DNA of 64,000 bases from Chthoniobacter flavus Ellin428 (GCF_000173075.1 NZ_ABVL01000003.1:372001-436000); one strand, 5' to 3'. Positions 1 to 9,230 are shown, counted from the first letter of the stretch. The notes: generated from the letters alone by a model not told the origin. A program made the numbers and translations.

Positions 1-173
1 GTTAAATCAACTGGGGGTGGTTTCGGGAATCCGTAAAACTGCGCGATGTTATCGAGCGTCACATATTCGCGGCTCTCGAATCGCACTAGATTCCACTCTG
101 CCGCCGTGGCATGCATGGCGAGCACCGCCAGAATCGTGCAGCAAAAAGCTGGGACCCATGGGCTGGTCTTCAT
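1..173 (-). CDS. Secreted protein, N-terminal fragment (cell-wall amidase-like)
   Basis: Only the first 57 codons lie in the window; the gene runs off the left edge. The protein starts MKTSPWVPAFCC, has a hydrophobic signal peptide that probably ends at HATAA, and continues AEWNLVRFESREYVTLDNI. The W-x-x-V...R-E-Y-V-T-L-D-N-I-A-Q-F-Y pattern resembles the N-terminal substrate-domain-like segment found before the catalytic domain in verrucomicrobial N-acetylmuramoyl-L-alanine amidases. The catalytic part is not visible, so the enzyme name is an inference from this short stretch. The start was chosen because the signal peptide begins directly there. Confidence 0.5.
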   Translation of the reverse strand, partial: MKTSPWVPAFCCTILAVLAMHATAAEWNLVRFESREYVTLDNIAQFYGFPKPPPVDL

Positions 174-337
174 GCCCCCATTCTCCCACGGGGATTTCCG
201 ACGCGCAACCACACGCGGAACCTGAGCTGGACCGGCATCGACAGAGGATGAATGCATCGCTGTTTGAAAGGCATTCGTTTGCCTCCCAGTCCGCGGTTGT
301 CCCGTCCGATGCGCAAGGCTGCGGATATCCGGGAATC

Positions 338-469
338 GCACCCGTCCCCAGTGCTGGCGAAGGCGTCTCGCCTGCGCGAACTTTTTAAGGATTTTTGCCG
401 CTCTTCTCCTGCCCCACAGAGGGAAGTTCGTTTCGGCGAGACGCCGAAACCAGCACCCGAGACGGGTGC
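338..469. repeat. Imperfect inverted repeat, 35-bp arms
   Basis: The 335-bp gap between the first gene and msrB holds an inverted repeat. The left arm is 338-372 and the right arm 435-469, with 28 of 35 positions pairing and a 62-bp loop. The arm ends are GCACCCGTC/GACGGGTGC and GGCGTCTCGCC/GGCGAGACGCC, both perfect. No open frame here looks like a protein. It resembles a dispersed palindromic intergenic element; it lies downstream of msrB and could also act in 3' end formation. Confidence 0.7.
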
Positions 470-508
470 GCTGCCCAAAACTCTGCGGCGCTGCGCTCCC
501 TAACGAGC

Positions 509-1114
509 CTACTTCTTCGCCGGCTCTTCCGCTTTGGCCTCCGGCTTCGCCTCCCCCGCTTTTTCAAACAGCGGCAGATACTCGCCGTAGCCCTTCGCCT
601 TCAACTCCGCCACCGGGATGAATTTCAGCGACGCCGAATTGATGCAATAGCGCAGGCCTGTCGGAGCCGGACCATCATTAAAGACATGCCCCAGATGCGC
701 GTCGCTCTTCGACGAGCGCACCTCAGTGCGGACCGCCCCAAAGCTCTCGTCGCGCTTCTCCACAATCGCGTCCTTTTTCAGCGTGCGCGTGAAGCTCGGC
801 CAACCGGTGCCGGAATCGAACTTGTCCAGTGAAGTGAACAACGGCTCGCCGCTGATCACATCCACATAGATCCCTGCTTCGTGATTATTCCAGTAGGCGT
901 TGTGGAAAGGCGGTTCGGTGCTGCCTTCGCAGGCGACTTTATACTGCTGCGGGGTCAGTTTCTTGCGGAGTTCGTCTTTGTTCATGTTCACGGTCACGTT
1001 CACGGTTTCCTTGGCCTTCTCTTTATCGTCCGTCGGGGTCGGGTCGGCGGCACGGACCTGCATCGCAAATGCAAAAGAAACGGCGAGAAGAGAGAAACAG
1101 AGGCGGTTTTTCAT
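509..1114 (-). CDS. msrB: Peptide-methionine (R)-S-oxide reductase, exported
   Basis: This enzyme reduces methionine-R-sulfoxide in oxidised proteins. The MsrB fold is recognised by [20 protein letters not shown] and [11 protein letters not shown]; the Cys in RYCINS is the catalytic residue. The two CxxC zinc motifs of many MsrB proteins are absent, so this is the zinc-free type. A Cys early in the domain ([11 protein letters not shown]) could serve as resolving or structural residue. I chose the ATG at 1114 rather than one 13 codons upstream because it is followed directly by a signal peptide ([19 protein letters not shown], then VRAAD). The protein is therefore probably periplasmic. The C-terminus is a low-complexity Ala/Glu/Lys tail. 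The gene lies just downstream of a small membrane protein gene on the same strand. Confidence 0.93.
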   Translation of the reverse strand: MKNRLCFSLLAVSFAFAMQVRAADPTPTDDKEKAKETVNVTVNMNKDELRKKLTPQQYKVACEGSTEPPFHNAYWNNHEAGIYVDVISGEPLFTSLDKFDSGTGWPSFTRTLKKDAIVEKRDESFGAVRTEVRSSKSDAHLGHVFNDGPAPTGLRYCINSASLKFIPVAELKAKGYGEYLPLFEKAGEAKPEAKAEEPAKK

Positions 1115-1163
1115 GACGGGGAGTGAGATGGATTTGCGGAAGCAGTTGTTCAAAAATCCGGGA

Positions 1164-1475
1164 TTAATTAATGCGTTTCATCCGTTCGATGTCCACGCGT
1201 TCTTCGTCGGTCTGGCGCAACCGGGACCGGACATCGCGGAAGAATTTGACCAGGGTCAGTCCCCCGAAAGCGACCGGCAGAAGCAGGAGTATCAGCGCGC
1301 GCACCGGCAAAAGGAGCAGCGCGGTCAGGCCCAAGAATCCCACGAACCAGAAGAAAATCGACGCCCGCACGGTAAAGAAGCGTTCCTGCACCGTCCGGCT
1401 GCGCTGCACACTGCGGTTCGTCTTCCAGATACCGAAAACGAGGAGGGCCAGGAGCAGATAGGTTTCGAACTTCAC
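1164..1475 (-). CDS. Small hypothetical membrane protein
   Basis: This 103-residue protein has a hydrophobic N-terminal segment ([15 protein letters not shown]), then a basic stretch (residues 18-38), then two adjacent hydrophobic segments around residues 40-75. A charged cytoplasmic-type tail rich in Arg, Asp and Glu follows ([18 protein letters not shown]). I do not recognise a family. It is on the same strand as msrB and about 50 bp upstream of it, so the two may be co-transcribed. Nothing in the sequence ties it to methionine repair. Confidence 0.6.
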   Translation of the reverse strand: MKFETYLLLALLVFGIWKTNRSVQRSRTVQERFFTVRASIFFWFVGFLGLTALLLLPVRALILLLLPVAFGGLTLVKFFRDVRSRLRQTDEERVDIERMKRIN

Positions 1476-1598
1476 AGGGATAAATTACGCCAGTTGCGTC
1501 AAATACCACCATGAAAGAACGCCGGGCTTAGAGAGGAACTGCCACGCGGAGTTCGAAGGAAGCAAAATGACCGGAGGATAAGCCGGTAAAAAAAGCGG

Positions 1599-1685
1599 AA
1601 CATCCAACATCCAATCCGACTCCGGGGAGAACTGCCGCAGAAGAAGCAGTGGCTATCAACTATCCACTCTCAACTATCAACTTTT
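1599..1685. repeat. Two heptamer tandem arrays in a 429-bp intergenic region
   Basis: Between the leftward gene starting at 1475 and the rightward gene at 1905 there is no convincing gene. The gap holds two period-7 arrays: CATCCAA x2 at 1601-1614, and CTATCAA/CTATCCA/CTCTCAA/CTATCAA at 1653-1680. The first unit matches the array pair at 53.8-54.0 kb and the second matches the pair at 23.9-24.0 kb. Here the copies are single-sided, not inverted pairs. The rest of the gap (1686-1889) shows nothing I can name. Confidence 0.7.
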
Positions 1686-1904
1686 GCATGTCCCCCCAAC
1701 AGAATCTCAGGCAAGAGTCCTGCTGAAGCACCTGCATCTTCTCACTCCCTTGCCCGCCGTAAGACCAACTGAACCCGTGGAACGGACTCATCGCGAAACA
1801 TCCCCTTCGGCCTCGGCGAAAACCGCTTTCACCCGGCAAGTCGTCCTCAGGGGCGCGCTGCTGGCCGGCGGACTTTGGCGCCGATCACCGGAGGGCCACG
1901 CTGC

Positions 1905-3710
1905 TTGAAGTACTGGAACGATAAAACCCGCGCGATCCTGCTCTTCGCGCTCGCCTTCCTCATCTACGGCTTTGGGATCACTCGCGGCTTCGATTTCGAC
2001 GACGTCGTCTACATCCGCGACAATCCGCTCCTGCAGCGGCCCGATGCCTTTCACACGTATTGGTTCACTTCCGAAGCGTTCAACTACTACCCGCTTTTCT
2101 GGTCGCTATTGCGCGTGCAATGGCTGTTCTGGGGCACGAACCCGATCGGCTATCACCTCGTCAATCTACTCATGCACAGCGTCAATGCCGTGCTCGTCTG
2201 GCGGATCGCACGCGAGTGGCGGCTGCCCGGTGCATGGTGGGTGGCGGCGCTCTTTGCGGTGCATCCAGTGAATGCCCAAACCGTGGCCTGGGCCGCGGAG
2301 CAGAAGAATACCTGGTCGTTCTTTTTCATGGCGCTGTCGCTGCTGGCCTTCATCCGCCAGAGACACGGGGGCAGCGCGGCGCAGTATGTCCTCTCGCTGC
2401 TCTGGTTCGCCGCGGCGCTGGCTTGCAAGACCTCGACCGTTTTCCTGCCGGTCTTCCTCGCCATTTGCTACGGCTTTCGCCGGGAAAAAGGCACGCTCGC
2501 CGTATGGCTGCGTCTCGCGCCTTTCTACGCGCTCGGCCTCGCCGCGGGGATGACCACGGTGTGGTTTGAGAAGCATCGCGTCGCCGCCAAATCGCTCCTC
2601 AGCACGCTCAGCCTCTGGCAGCGCCTCGAAGTCTCCGGCGCGACCTTCTGGTTCTATCTCGAAAAGGCGCTAGTGCCTATTCATCTCACGCCGATGTATC
2701 ACGGCTGGGTCGACACCTCGGCGGCGACACACACCGCCCTGCCGGGCATCCTGCTGGTCGCACTGCTGCTGACCTGCGCATTGGGCTGGCGCCGCATCGG
2801 GGCACCGATCGCGCTTGGGCTCATCTACTACGCGCTGATGCTCTTCCCTCTGCTCGGCATCTTCGACACGAATTACTTCGCCTACTCGCTGGTCGCCGAT
2901 CACTGGCAATACCACGCGCTGCCGGGCGTGATCGTCGCCGTGATCGCCGCGTTGCACCGCCTTGCCCAACGCTGGCCCCGTCTGGCCACGTATCCCGATG
3001 CCATTGGAAGTGCGGCCGTGCTCGGACTCGCGGCCCTGGCTTCGGCGCACTTTGCGCACTTTGAAGATCCGCGCAGCCTGTGGACCTATGTGGTCGAGGA
3101 GAATCCAGACGCGTGGATTGGCTGGTACAATCTCGGCATTGTGCTGGCCGATGACCATCAACCGGCGCAGGCCATCGCGGCTTATCGACGGTCGATCCAG
3201 GTCAAAGCCGACTATTTTCAAAGCCACTACAACCTTGCCAATTCACTCTCCAAAGAAGGCCAGGTAGCGGAAGCGGAGCGCGAGTATCTCGCCGCCGAGA
3301 AACTGAAGAGCGATGACGCCGATGTGCATAACAACCGCGCCGTCGCGCTCATGCGTCTCGACCGCGAAAACGATGCCATGGCGGAATTCACCCGTGCGCT
3401 CGAACTCGATCCGACGGAGACATCCGCGCGCGTCAACTTGATCGCGATCCTGCTCAAGCGCGGACAGATCAAGGAGGCCATCCAACATCTCGAGAAGACG
3501 GGCCCATTGAACGAAGCAAATGCGCATCGTATCGCCGACGCTATCCGCGCCGGAGGGCAAATCCCCAATCCGCCGATCCACGACCTCGGCGAGTTTGCCG
3601 CGCGCGCCTGTGCTCTGAATCCCGGGCAACCCGAACTGCGCTCCGCCTTGGACACGGTGTCAACGAAGCCCATTCTGTCCGTGCCCGGCGGCGCGGCTCA
3701 AAAGCAGTAA
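1905..3710 (+). CDS. TMTC-like GT-C membrane glycosyltransferase with TPR tail
   Basis: This is a multi-spanning inner-membrane protein. A first luminal-type loop carries FDFDDVVYI, then come about ten hydrophobic segments to roughly residue 380, then about four tetratricopeptide repeats (residues ~395-520). This layout matches the TMTC/DUF1736-type GT-C proteins, in which the acidic FDD motif follows the first membrane helix; eukaryotic members transfer mannose. The conserved block TVAWAAEQKNTWSFFF is also typical. I chose TTG at 1905 as start because LKYWNDKTR aligns with MKYWNDKTR at the N-terminus of the adjacent paralogue, and GGAGG lies 10 bp upstream. The next gene (3759) is a tandem paralogue; a more distant one is at 11.7-13.4 kb. 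The donor and acceptor are unknown. Confidence 0.82.
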   Translation: MKYWNDKTRAILLFALAFLIYGFGITRGFDFDDVVYIRDNPLLQRPDAFHTYWFTSEAFNYYPLFWSLLRVQWLFWGTNPIGYHLVNLLMHSVNAVLVWRIAREWRLPGAWWVAALFAVHPVNAQTVAWAAEQKNTWSFFFMALSLLAFIRQRHGGSAAQYVLSLLWFAAALACKTSTVFLPVFLAICYGFRREKGTLAVWLRLAPFYALGLAAGMTTVWFEKHRVAAKSLLSTLSLWQRLEVSGATFWFYLEKALVPIHLTPMYHGWVDTSAATHTALPGILLVALLLTCALGWRRIGAPIALGLIYYALMLFPLLGIFDTNYFAYSLVADHWQYHALPGVIVAVIAALHRLAQRWPRLATYPDAIGSAAVLGLAALASAHFAHFEDPRSLWTYVVEENPDAWIGWYNLGIVLADDHQPAQAIAAYRRSIQVKADYFQSHYNLANSLSKEGQVAEAEREYLAAEKLKSDDADVHNNRAVALMRLDRENDAMAEFTRALELDPTETSARVNLIAILLKRGQIKEAIQHLEKTGPLNEANAHRIADAIRAGGQIPNPPIHDLGEFAARACALNPGQPELRSALDTVSTKPILSVPGGAAQKQ

Positions 3711-3758
3711 ATCGGGCCAGGAACCTGCTAACAGTCTGCGCCGCTCAACCCTCTTTGC

Positions 3759-5555
3759 ATGAAATACTGGAACGACAAAACCCGGACACTGCTCCTCTTT
3801 GTCCTCGCCTTTCTCATCTACGGCTTCGGCGTCGGGCGCGGCTTCGATTTCGACGACCCAATCTGCATTTCGCAAAATCCACTGCTCAGCAAACCAGGCG
3901 CGTTTTACGACTTTTGGTTCACCTCCGCCGCGCCGAATTACTACCCGCTCTATTGGTCGCTGCTAAAAGTGCAATGGATGATGTGGGGCATGTATCCGCC
4001 GGCCTATCACCTGGTGAATCTGCTGGTCCACTGCGTGAATTGCGTGCTCGTCTGGCGGATCGCCCGCGAGTGGCGATTGCCCGGCGCGTGGTGGGTTGCG
4101 GCGCTCTTCGCTGTCCATCCGGTGAATGTCCAGACCGTCGCCTGGGCGGCGGAGCAGAAGAATACCTGGTCCTTTCTTTTCATGGCGCTGGCGCTGCTCG
4201 CCTTCGTCCGTTACGCGCGGGATCGCCGTGCGGCGCAGTATTTCCTCTCGCTGTTCTGGTTCGCTACGGCTCTGGCCGCCAAGCCGTCCACGATCTTCCT
4301 GCCGGTCTTCCTCAGCGCCTTCTATCTTTTCAGTCCAGGCAAGCGCGCTCTGTTGCTGCGCCTCATCCCCTATTACGTCCTCTGCGTGGCCTCAGGCCTG
4401 ACCACGCTCTGGTTCGAGCGTAATCGGTCGGAATCCTTCTCCCTGCTCAGCAGCCTTTCCCTCTGGAAGCGCATGGAAACGGCCGGCGCGGATTTCTGGT
4501 TCTACCTTGGCAAGGCACTCTTTCCCGTGGGCCTCACGCCGATGTATCGCGGCTGGGTCGATACCACGGCAGCGGCGAGCACGGTATTCCCCGGCCTCCT
4601 TTTGGTTGCCTTGCTTTTGTGCTGTGCGCTCTTCTGGCGGCGGATCGGCGCGCCCGTCGCGGCGGGCATCGTCTACTACGCGCTCATGCTTTTCCCGCTG
4701 CTCGGGGTCTTCGATACGAACTACTTCACGCTCTCGCTCATCGCCGACCACTGGCAATATCACGCGCTACCCGGCCTGCTCGTCGCCGTCGTCGCCGCGC
4801 TCCAGCAGGTGGCACTGCGCTGGCCCAGGCTGGCCGCCTATCCCAATGCCGTCGGTGCGACCGCCGTGGCCGGTCTGACCGTGCTGGCCTCGATGCATTT
4901 CGCCCACTTCGAAAATCCCGCGACCCTCTGGAGCCACGTCGTGACGAAAAATCCCGAGGCGTGGGAAGGTTGGTACAATCTGGGTAATATCTTTGCCGAG
5001 GATCACGAACCCGCCAAAGCGATCTATGCCTACCGCAAGTCGATCACCTTCCGGCCTCACTACTATCGGAGCCATTACAACCTCGCCAATTTACTCTTCG
5101 ACAAAGGCGACATCGCCGGCGCGGAGCGCGAATACTTCGCCGCGGAAAAGGTCAATCTCCAGGAACCCTCGGGCCACAACAACCGCGCCGTCGCCCTGCT
5201 GAAACTCGGCAACGAGGACGACGCGATCGTGGAATTCGCGGCCGCGCTGAAATTCGATTCCAGCCTCACGCAAGCAAAGATCAATCTCATCGAGCTCCTG
5301 CTCAAGCATGGCCGCCCGAAGGAAGCGGAGAACTACCTCGAACAAATCGGCCCGCTTTCCTCCAGTAACGCTACCCGCATCGCCGAGGCCATCGCCATGA
5401 GCGCCAAAAGCGGTTCGGCATCCGCACCGGATCTCCGCCACTTCGCCCAACGCGCCCACGAACTCTACGCCGATGACCCGGCGCTGACAGCGGCGTTGGC
5501 CACACTAGCAGCGCCTCCATCCGCAGTTCACCAAGCTGAATCGACATTCAACTGA
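3759..5555 (+). CDS. TMTC-like GT-C membrane glycosyltransferase with TPR tail (tandem paralogue)
   Basis: This 598-residue paralogue shares its N-terminus (MKYWNDKTR), the FDFDDPICI loop motif, the VAWAAEQKNTWSF block and the C-terminal TPR region (NPEAWEGWYNLGNIFAEDH and following repeats) with the upstream gene. Only 48 bp separate the two, so they are probably one transcription unit that arose by tandem duplication. The proteins are clearly diverged, so both copies are likely maintained. By family knowledge it would be a polyprenyl-phosphate-sugar-dependent transferase of the inner membrane, but no bacterial substrate can be read from the sequence. The last codons of the gene (5535-5552) contain one arm of an 18-bp inverted repeat whose partner lies upstream of the DUF4838 gene. 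Confidence 0.82.
   Translation: MKYWNDKTRTLLLFVLAFLIYGFGVGRGFDFDDPICISQNPLLSKPGAFYDFWFTSAAPNYYPLYWSLLKVQWMMWGMYPPAYHLVNLLVHCVNCVLVWRIAREWRLPGAWWVAALFAVHPVNVQTVAWAAEQKNTWSFLFMALALLAFVRYARDRRAAQYFLSLFWFATALAAKPSTIFLPVFLSAFYLFSPGKRALLLRLIPYYVLCVASGLTTLWFERNRSESFSLLSSLSLWKRMETAGADFWFYLGKALFPVGLTPMYRGWVDTTAAASTVFPGLLLVALLLCCALFWRRIGAPVAAGIVYYALMLFPLLGVFDTNYFTLSLIADHWQYHALPGLLVAVVAALQQVALRWPRLAAYPNAVGATAVAGLTVLASMHFAHFENPATLWSHVVTKNPEAWEGWYNLGNIFAEDHEPAKAIYAYRKSITFRPHYYRSHYNLANLLFDKGDIAGAEREYFAAEKVNLQEPSGHNNRAVALLKLGNEDDAIVEFAAALKFDSSLTQAKINLIELLLKHGRPKEAENYLEQIGPLSSSNATRIAEAIAMSAKSGSASAPDLRHFAQRAHELYADDPALTAALATLAAPPSAVHQAESTFN
5535..5552. repeat. Short repeat copy 1 (inverted orientation), in the 3' end of the TMTC-like gene
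   Basis: GCTGAATCGACATTCAAC is the exact reverse complement of 7671-7688. It encodes the last residues of the upstream protein (AESTFN). Confidence 0.7.
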
Positions 5556-5607
5556 CGGTTGCGGCGGCGGTTCATCTTACCGCTACGCGATACACCTCTT
5601 TGCTACC

Positions 5608-5625
5608 TCGAATGTCGGTTCAGCC
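5608..5625. repeat. Short repeat copy 2, downstream of the DUF4838 gene
   Basis: This copy of the 18-bp sequence is in direct orientation to 7671-7688 and matches it at 16 of 18 positions. Its core, GAATGTCGGTTCAGCCT, spans 5610-5626. Together with the 7671 copy it brackets the DUF4838 coding region. Confidence 0.65.
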
Positions 5626-5637
5626 TCGTACTCGTCG

Positions 5638-7665
5638 CTAATTTGCCGAGACCGTCGCCACGCTGGCGCGAGCGGCGGTGCTGGGCCCTTTCCAACCCAA
5701 GGGCTTGAAGCGATGGTCTTCGGCCTGAAGAAGGCCAGCCACGTTCACGGCGTAATGATCTTCGGTGAAAATCTTGCGCATCGTGACCCAACGACGATCG
5801 AGCAGCTTGACGGCTTCGGCCTTTTCGTCGGCGTTCAACTCTTTGGCCCGCCGCAGGAAGCTGTGGGCGGCGGCTTCGATTTCGGTGAGGTCGAGGCCGC
5901 GGCGCAGGAAGGCGATGCGACGTTGGGAGGCCGCGTCGCCCGCGGTCGCGCGATCCGCCGCGTCGAGGTAGCCGCGCAATTCGGCGAGGACTTCCGGCGT
6001 GTAGGGGATCATGATGGTTCCGTTGGGCGTATCCGGGCCGGGCGCATGATTCACGGCGGCGGTCTGGTTCATCAATGCCTCGAGCCGGGCGAAGTAGTTC
6101 TCGATTTCCTTCCATCCATTGCCGAAGCCGGAGCGACAGTAGGAGTCTATCTCGGCGTCCACATCGAGGTTTGGATCCCAGAGCAGCTTTGCGAGCACGT
6201 AATAGGTCAATCCCTGCGTGGACCAATTTTGCATGCAGGCATCGAAGTCGGTGCTGACCAGGCCGCGCTCCGCCATGTGGCGGATGTCTTGCGCGAGTTT
6301 GTGCACATAAATGGTGGGCACACCTTCGCGACGGCCGGCGAGGAGGAAGTTCGGCCGGTACTGCACCATGGAGGCAGCTTTGACCCAGCCATCCCACTCG
6401 GTGAGGCCCGTCTGGCGTTCCGGTGTCGCGTATTGTAATCCATGCCCCGCGTAACGCAGCCCTACGTGAGGGTGCAGTTTGATGTGCAGCGGCGGGGCCG
6501 TGTAACAACTGTAAGCCGAGCCGCAGAACAGCACGTCCGGAAATTCCCGGGCCACGCCCTCTGCGATCTGATTGTTGAACCAGAACATGCGGTCGCTCAG
6601 GGAGACGTACTGCATCTTTTGGACCTGAGACAGTTGGTGGTCGTAGGTCCAGATTTCCGTGGGGCGACCTTCGGCCGGGTCCAGCGCTTTGCACGCTGGG
6701 CACAGGCAGAAGCCGGTTCGCCCGCCATCGTGGGTGATCAGTGACACGCTGCTCTGCTTCGGATTGGCCCGCAATTCCTTGAGCTTTTCCTGCACGATGG
6801 CGTCGATGAGGGCGGGGTTCGATTTGCAAAGCCGCAGCCGCTCTTCCCCGGGCGCCGGCTCGCGTGAGCCATCCGCCTGCATGGCAAACCACTCGGGATG
6901 CTCTTTCAAAAAGCGGGTCCAGGCCTCGCGCGGAATGATGGAGCCATCACCTGCTCGCAGGCCGAGCGAGCCGCCCATGCGCTGCCACACGAACCAATCG
7001 GGCGTGGTGATCTTGCGGGCATTGTCCCACGCCTTTTTGTCGAGCAGCAGTTGATCGAGGCCCACTTGGATGCGCTCGCCGTATTCGTTGGCCCGAATGT
7101 GTCGCTCGACAATGACCGGAGTGAACTTCCGATCGAGCGCCGGCACCTTCACGGTGTCTTGCGGTGGGATCACCAATCCGGAATCCCCCGGCCACAGATA
7201 CCGGCACCCGAGCACTTCGTCCAGGAACGTGGTCACCGCATAGCGGCTGCCGCCGGAATCGGAAGGGGTCTTCGTGTCTGCGCCGAGCAGCGCCAGGGCA
7301 TTGGGCAGGGTGCGAATCAGGATGCCGCCGGGGCCGAGGCCCTCGCTGGTCGCGCCCAGTTGTTTGGCGAGTTCGCTTTCGCCGATGAGAACGTACGGGC
7401 CTTTGGACGGATCGCTTTCGGCCTTCGGTTTCTGCAAATCGGCTTCGTGGATCACCGGAAGTTTCGCACCGGAGATCCGGAACACCATATCGGCCATCAG
7501 CTTGGCGCCCGCCGTGGCTGCGGGGGAAGGTGCATCGGCGAGCACGATGACGGCCTTTGGTTGGTGGGATTCGACCAAAGTCAGTCCCGAGTCCGCGATT
7601 GCAGAAGAAAGAGCTCCAAAAAGAAGAGCAACGGCAAACGCGAATTTAGCGGGGGGCGTAGTCAT
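5638..7665 (-). CDS. Secreted DUF4838 protein (glycoside-hydrolase-like)
   Basis: This 675-residue protein has a signal peptide (MTTPPAKFAFAVALLFGAL, cleavage near SSAIA). An N-terminal alpha/beta domain begins ADSGLTLVESHQPKAVIVL, as in the GH20/GH67-like N-terminal domains that assist glycosidases. A long central domain contains LRANPKQSSVSLITHDGG, LCPACKALDP and FNNQIAEGVAREFPDVLF, the pattern of DUF4838. Such proteins are abundant in Verrucomicrobiota and are thought to act on polysaccharides at the surface or in the periplasm; the substrate is unknown. The C-terminal third is helical and rich in Ala, Glu and Arg. The gene stands alone between short direct repeats (5608-5625 and 7671-7688), with the neighbouring gene 23 bp upstream on the same strand. 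Confidence 0.85.
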   Translation of the reverse strand: MTTPPAKFAFAVALLFGALSSAIADSGLTLVESHQPKAVIVLADAPSPAATAGAKLMADMVFRISGAKLPVIHEADLQKPKAESDPSKGPYVLIGESELAKQLGATSEGLGPGGILIRTLPNALALLGADTKTPSDSGGSRYAVTTFLDEVLGCRYLWPGDSGLVIPPQDTVKVPALDRKFTPVIVERHIRANEYGERIQVGLDQLLLDKKAWDNARKITTPDWFVWQRMGGSLGLRAGDGSIIPREAWTRFLKEHPEWFAMQADGSREPAPGEERLRLCKSNPALIDAIVQEKLKELRANPKQSSVSLITHDGGRTGFCLCPACKALDPAEGRPTEIWTYDHQLSQVQKMQYVSLSDRMFWFNNQIAEGVAREFPDVLFCGSAYSCYTAPPLHIKLHPHVGLRYAGHGLQYATPERQTGLTEWDGWVKAASMVQYRPNFLLAGRREGVPTIYVHKLAQDIRHMAERGLVSTDFDACMQNWSTQGLTYYVLAKLLWDPNLDVDAEIDSYCRSGFGNGWKEIENYFARLEALMNQTAAVNHAPGPDTPNGTIMIPYTPEVLAELRGYLDAADRATAGDAASQRRIAFLRRGLDLTEIEAAAHSFLRRAKELNADEKAEAVKLLDRRWVTMRKIFTEDHYAVNVAGLLQAEDHRFKPLGWKGPSTAARASVATVSAN

Positions 7666-7670
7666 AAGGC

Positions 7671-7688
7671 GTTGAATGTCGATTCAGC
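7671..7688. repeat. Short repeat copy 3, between the DUF4838 gene and the cyclase-like gene
   Basis: GTTGAATGTCGATTCAGC is a perfect inverted partner of 5535-5552 and a 16/18 direct partner of 5608-5625. It fills almost the whole 23-bp space between two genes. Confidence 0.7.
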
Positions 7689-9056
7689 CTAGTCACTGAT
7701 TCGGTATTTGTAGCGGTAGTAAACCTCAAGCATGAGGATGCACAGATTGGTGCGGTAGAGCTGCCCAGTAATGTTTGTGCTTCTTTGCAGGTCACCCCCG
7801 GCCGATTTTCCGGATAACACCGGCCAACTTCCATCGGCGCTTTGATTGTGCACGAGTTCGCGCTGGATCAGCCTGTTCCAAGTATTCCAGGCTGACCCTC
7901 CCACATACGCACAGGCCAGCGTATCGTAATACCATGCATAAAGATCGGCCTTATCGTCGGCGTAATCTACGGGAAAATACAGGTCTTTCAGACTGCGCTT
8001 CGTCGTATGCTCCATGATGTACTCGATACCATCGCGGACCAGTTTGCTCTTCTCCTGTTTCCAGAAATAGGTGCACAGCACACCGATACCCGTGAGGCTG
8101 TATTTTTCCTGCGCCGCGTTGCGATAGCCAAAGCCGCCATTTCTGCCCCTCACCCGCTCAAGGTTATCCATCGCTTTATCGAGCGTCGCATGGACCCCCG
8201 CGATATCGAGACCGCTCACATGTGCGGCCTTCAACGCTTGTATCTGCCAGCCACTCACCGAGGTATCGCTTTCCGTCTTATCGTAACCATACATCCAGCC
8301 TCCGTCCGGCCCTTGGCCATCCACGATGTAACCGACTGCCTGCTTCAGCAAATCGACAACCCGTTCGTCCTTTGGTCATCGAATAGTATTCGCTCAGGGC
8401 GTAGGTCACGATGGCGTGTGCGTAGACGCCCGTCTGGGCTGAAGTTTTTTTCCATGCCGAGATGCCCCCTCATTTTTTCCACCTTTCTCAATCACCCAAT
8501 CGATCGCCTTTTGCACTGCTGGGCCGAACTCTGGAGACGTGGGCGTCTCCCCATGTCCGACGAGAGAAAGAATACTGAAGCCTGTCATCGCCGCCATCAC
8601 CGGTCCACCACCCGTCCCCCAGGAACCGTCCGCGTTCTGATTCGCCACCAGCCAGCGAAGCCCCCGCACCACCGATTCCTCGCTCTCGGGTTTTCCGCCA
8701 TTGACCTCCATCGCCTTCGCCCGCTGCGCGGCGCCAGCCCGTGCGGCAAGAATCAGCGGCACCAGGCTGGGCGTCGGCGCAGGAGCCATCTGCACGGGTG
8801 TCACCGCGTCTTCGGCGATACTGAGCGCGATTTCCTGCCCGTTGGCCCCGCGCGAGGACACGTACACGCGATGCTCCGCCGGTCGATCGAGCAACACCGT
8901 AAAGCGCTCACCCTTTTTGCCAACCCGCAGGGTGGCCTGCTTGAAGAGCAGCGGAGCGTCCTGGGTGAGCTCAATCTGGTCGCCTTTCGAAAACTGCGCT
9001 ACCGCAGAAAAACTGGCCACGCACACGCCAAACAAAACACCGAGATATCTCTTCAT
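7689..9056 (-). pseudogene. Terpene-cyclase/prenyltransferase-repeat-like secreted protein, two compensating frameshifts
   Basis: Reading from ATG 9056 gives a signal peptide (MKRYLGVLFGVCVASFSAVA), an SH3-like region, then QNADGSWGTGGG, a QW-type repeat of the squalene-cyclase alpha/alpha toroid. The frame then derails after WVIEKGGKNEG and stops at 8406. In another frame the intervening ~100 bp reads SAWKKTSAQTGVYAHAIVTY and ALSEYYSMTK. The original frame resumes as DERVVDLLKQAVGYI and continues through GPDGGWMYGYDKT and SADGSWPVL to the stop at 7689. The breaks fit one missing base in C5 at 8465-8469 and one extra C at about 8369-8370. They cancel, so the repaired length is 455 residues. 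Either a consensus error or a recent lesion is possible; I favour error. The function of such secreted repeat proteins is unknown; they lack a clear DxDD cyclase motif. Confidence 0.72.
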
Positions 9057-9121
9057 ACGCCAGATTCGAGTTGGGGAACACCCGAGTCTTCCCCGCCCCG
9101 CGCAAAAAAGCGAGCCCCGAA

Positions 9122-9172
9122 CATTCGTCATTCGTCCCCGCTCCTCGGGGTCATTCGTCATTCGTCATTTCA
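9122..9172. repeat. Heptamer direct array (CATTCGT) around a small hairpin
   Basis: CATTCGT occurs twice at 9122-9135, then a perfect hairpin CCCCG-CTCCT-CGGGG (9136-9150), then CATTCGT twice more at 9152-9165 and a degenerate unit to 9172. It lies in the divergent region between the cyclase-like gene and hisA. Unlike the other arrays, both halves are in the same orientation. Confidence 0.75.
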
Positions 9173-9230
9173 TCCCGGGTTGCATCCCCCGCCCCATTAC
9201 CTACACTGACACGCTTTTCCCTATCCTCTG

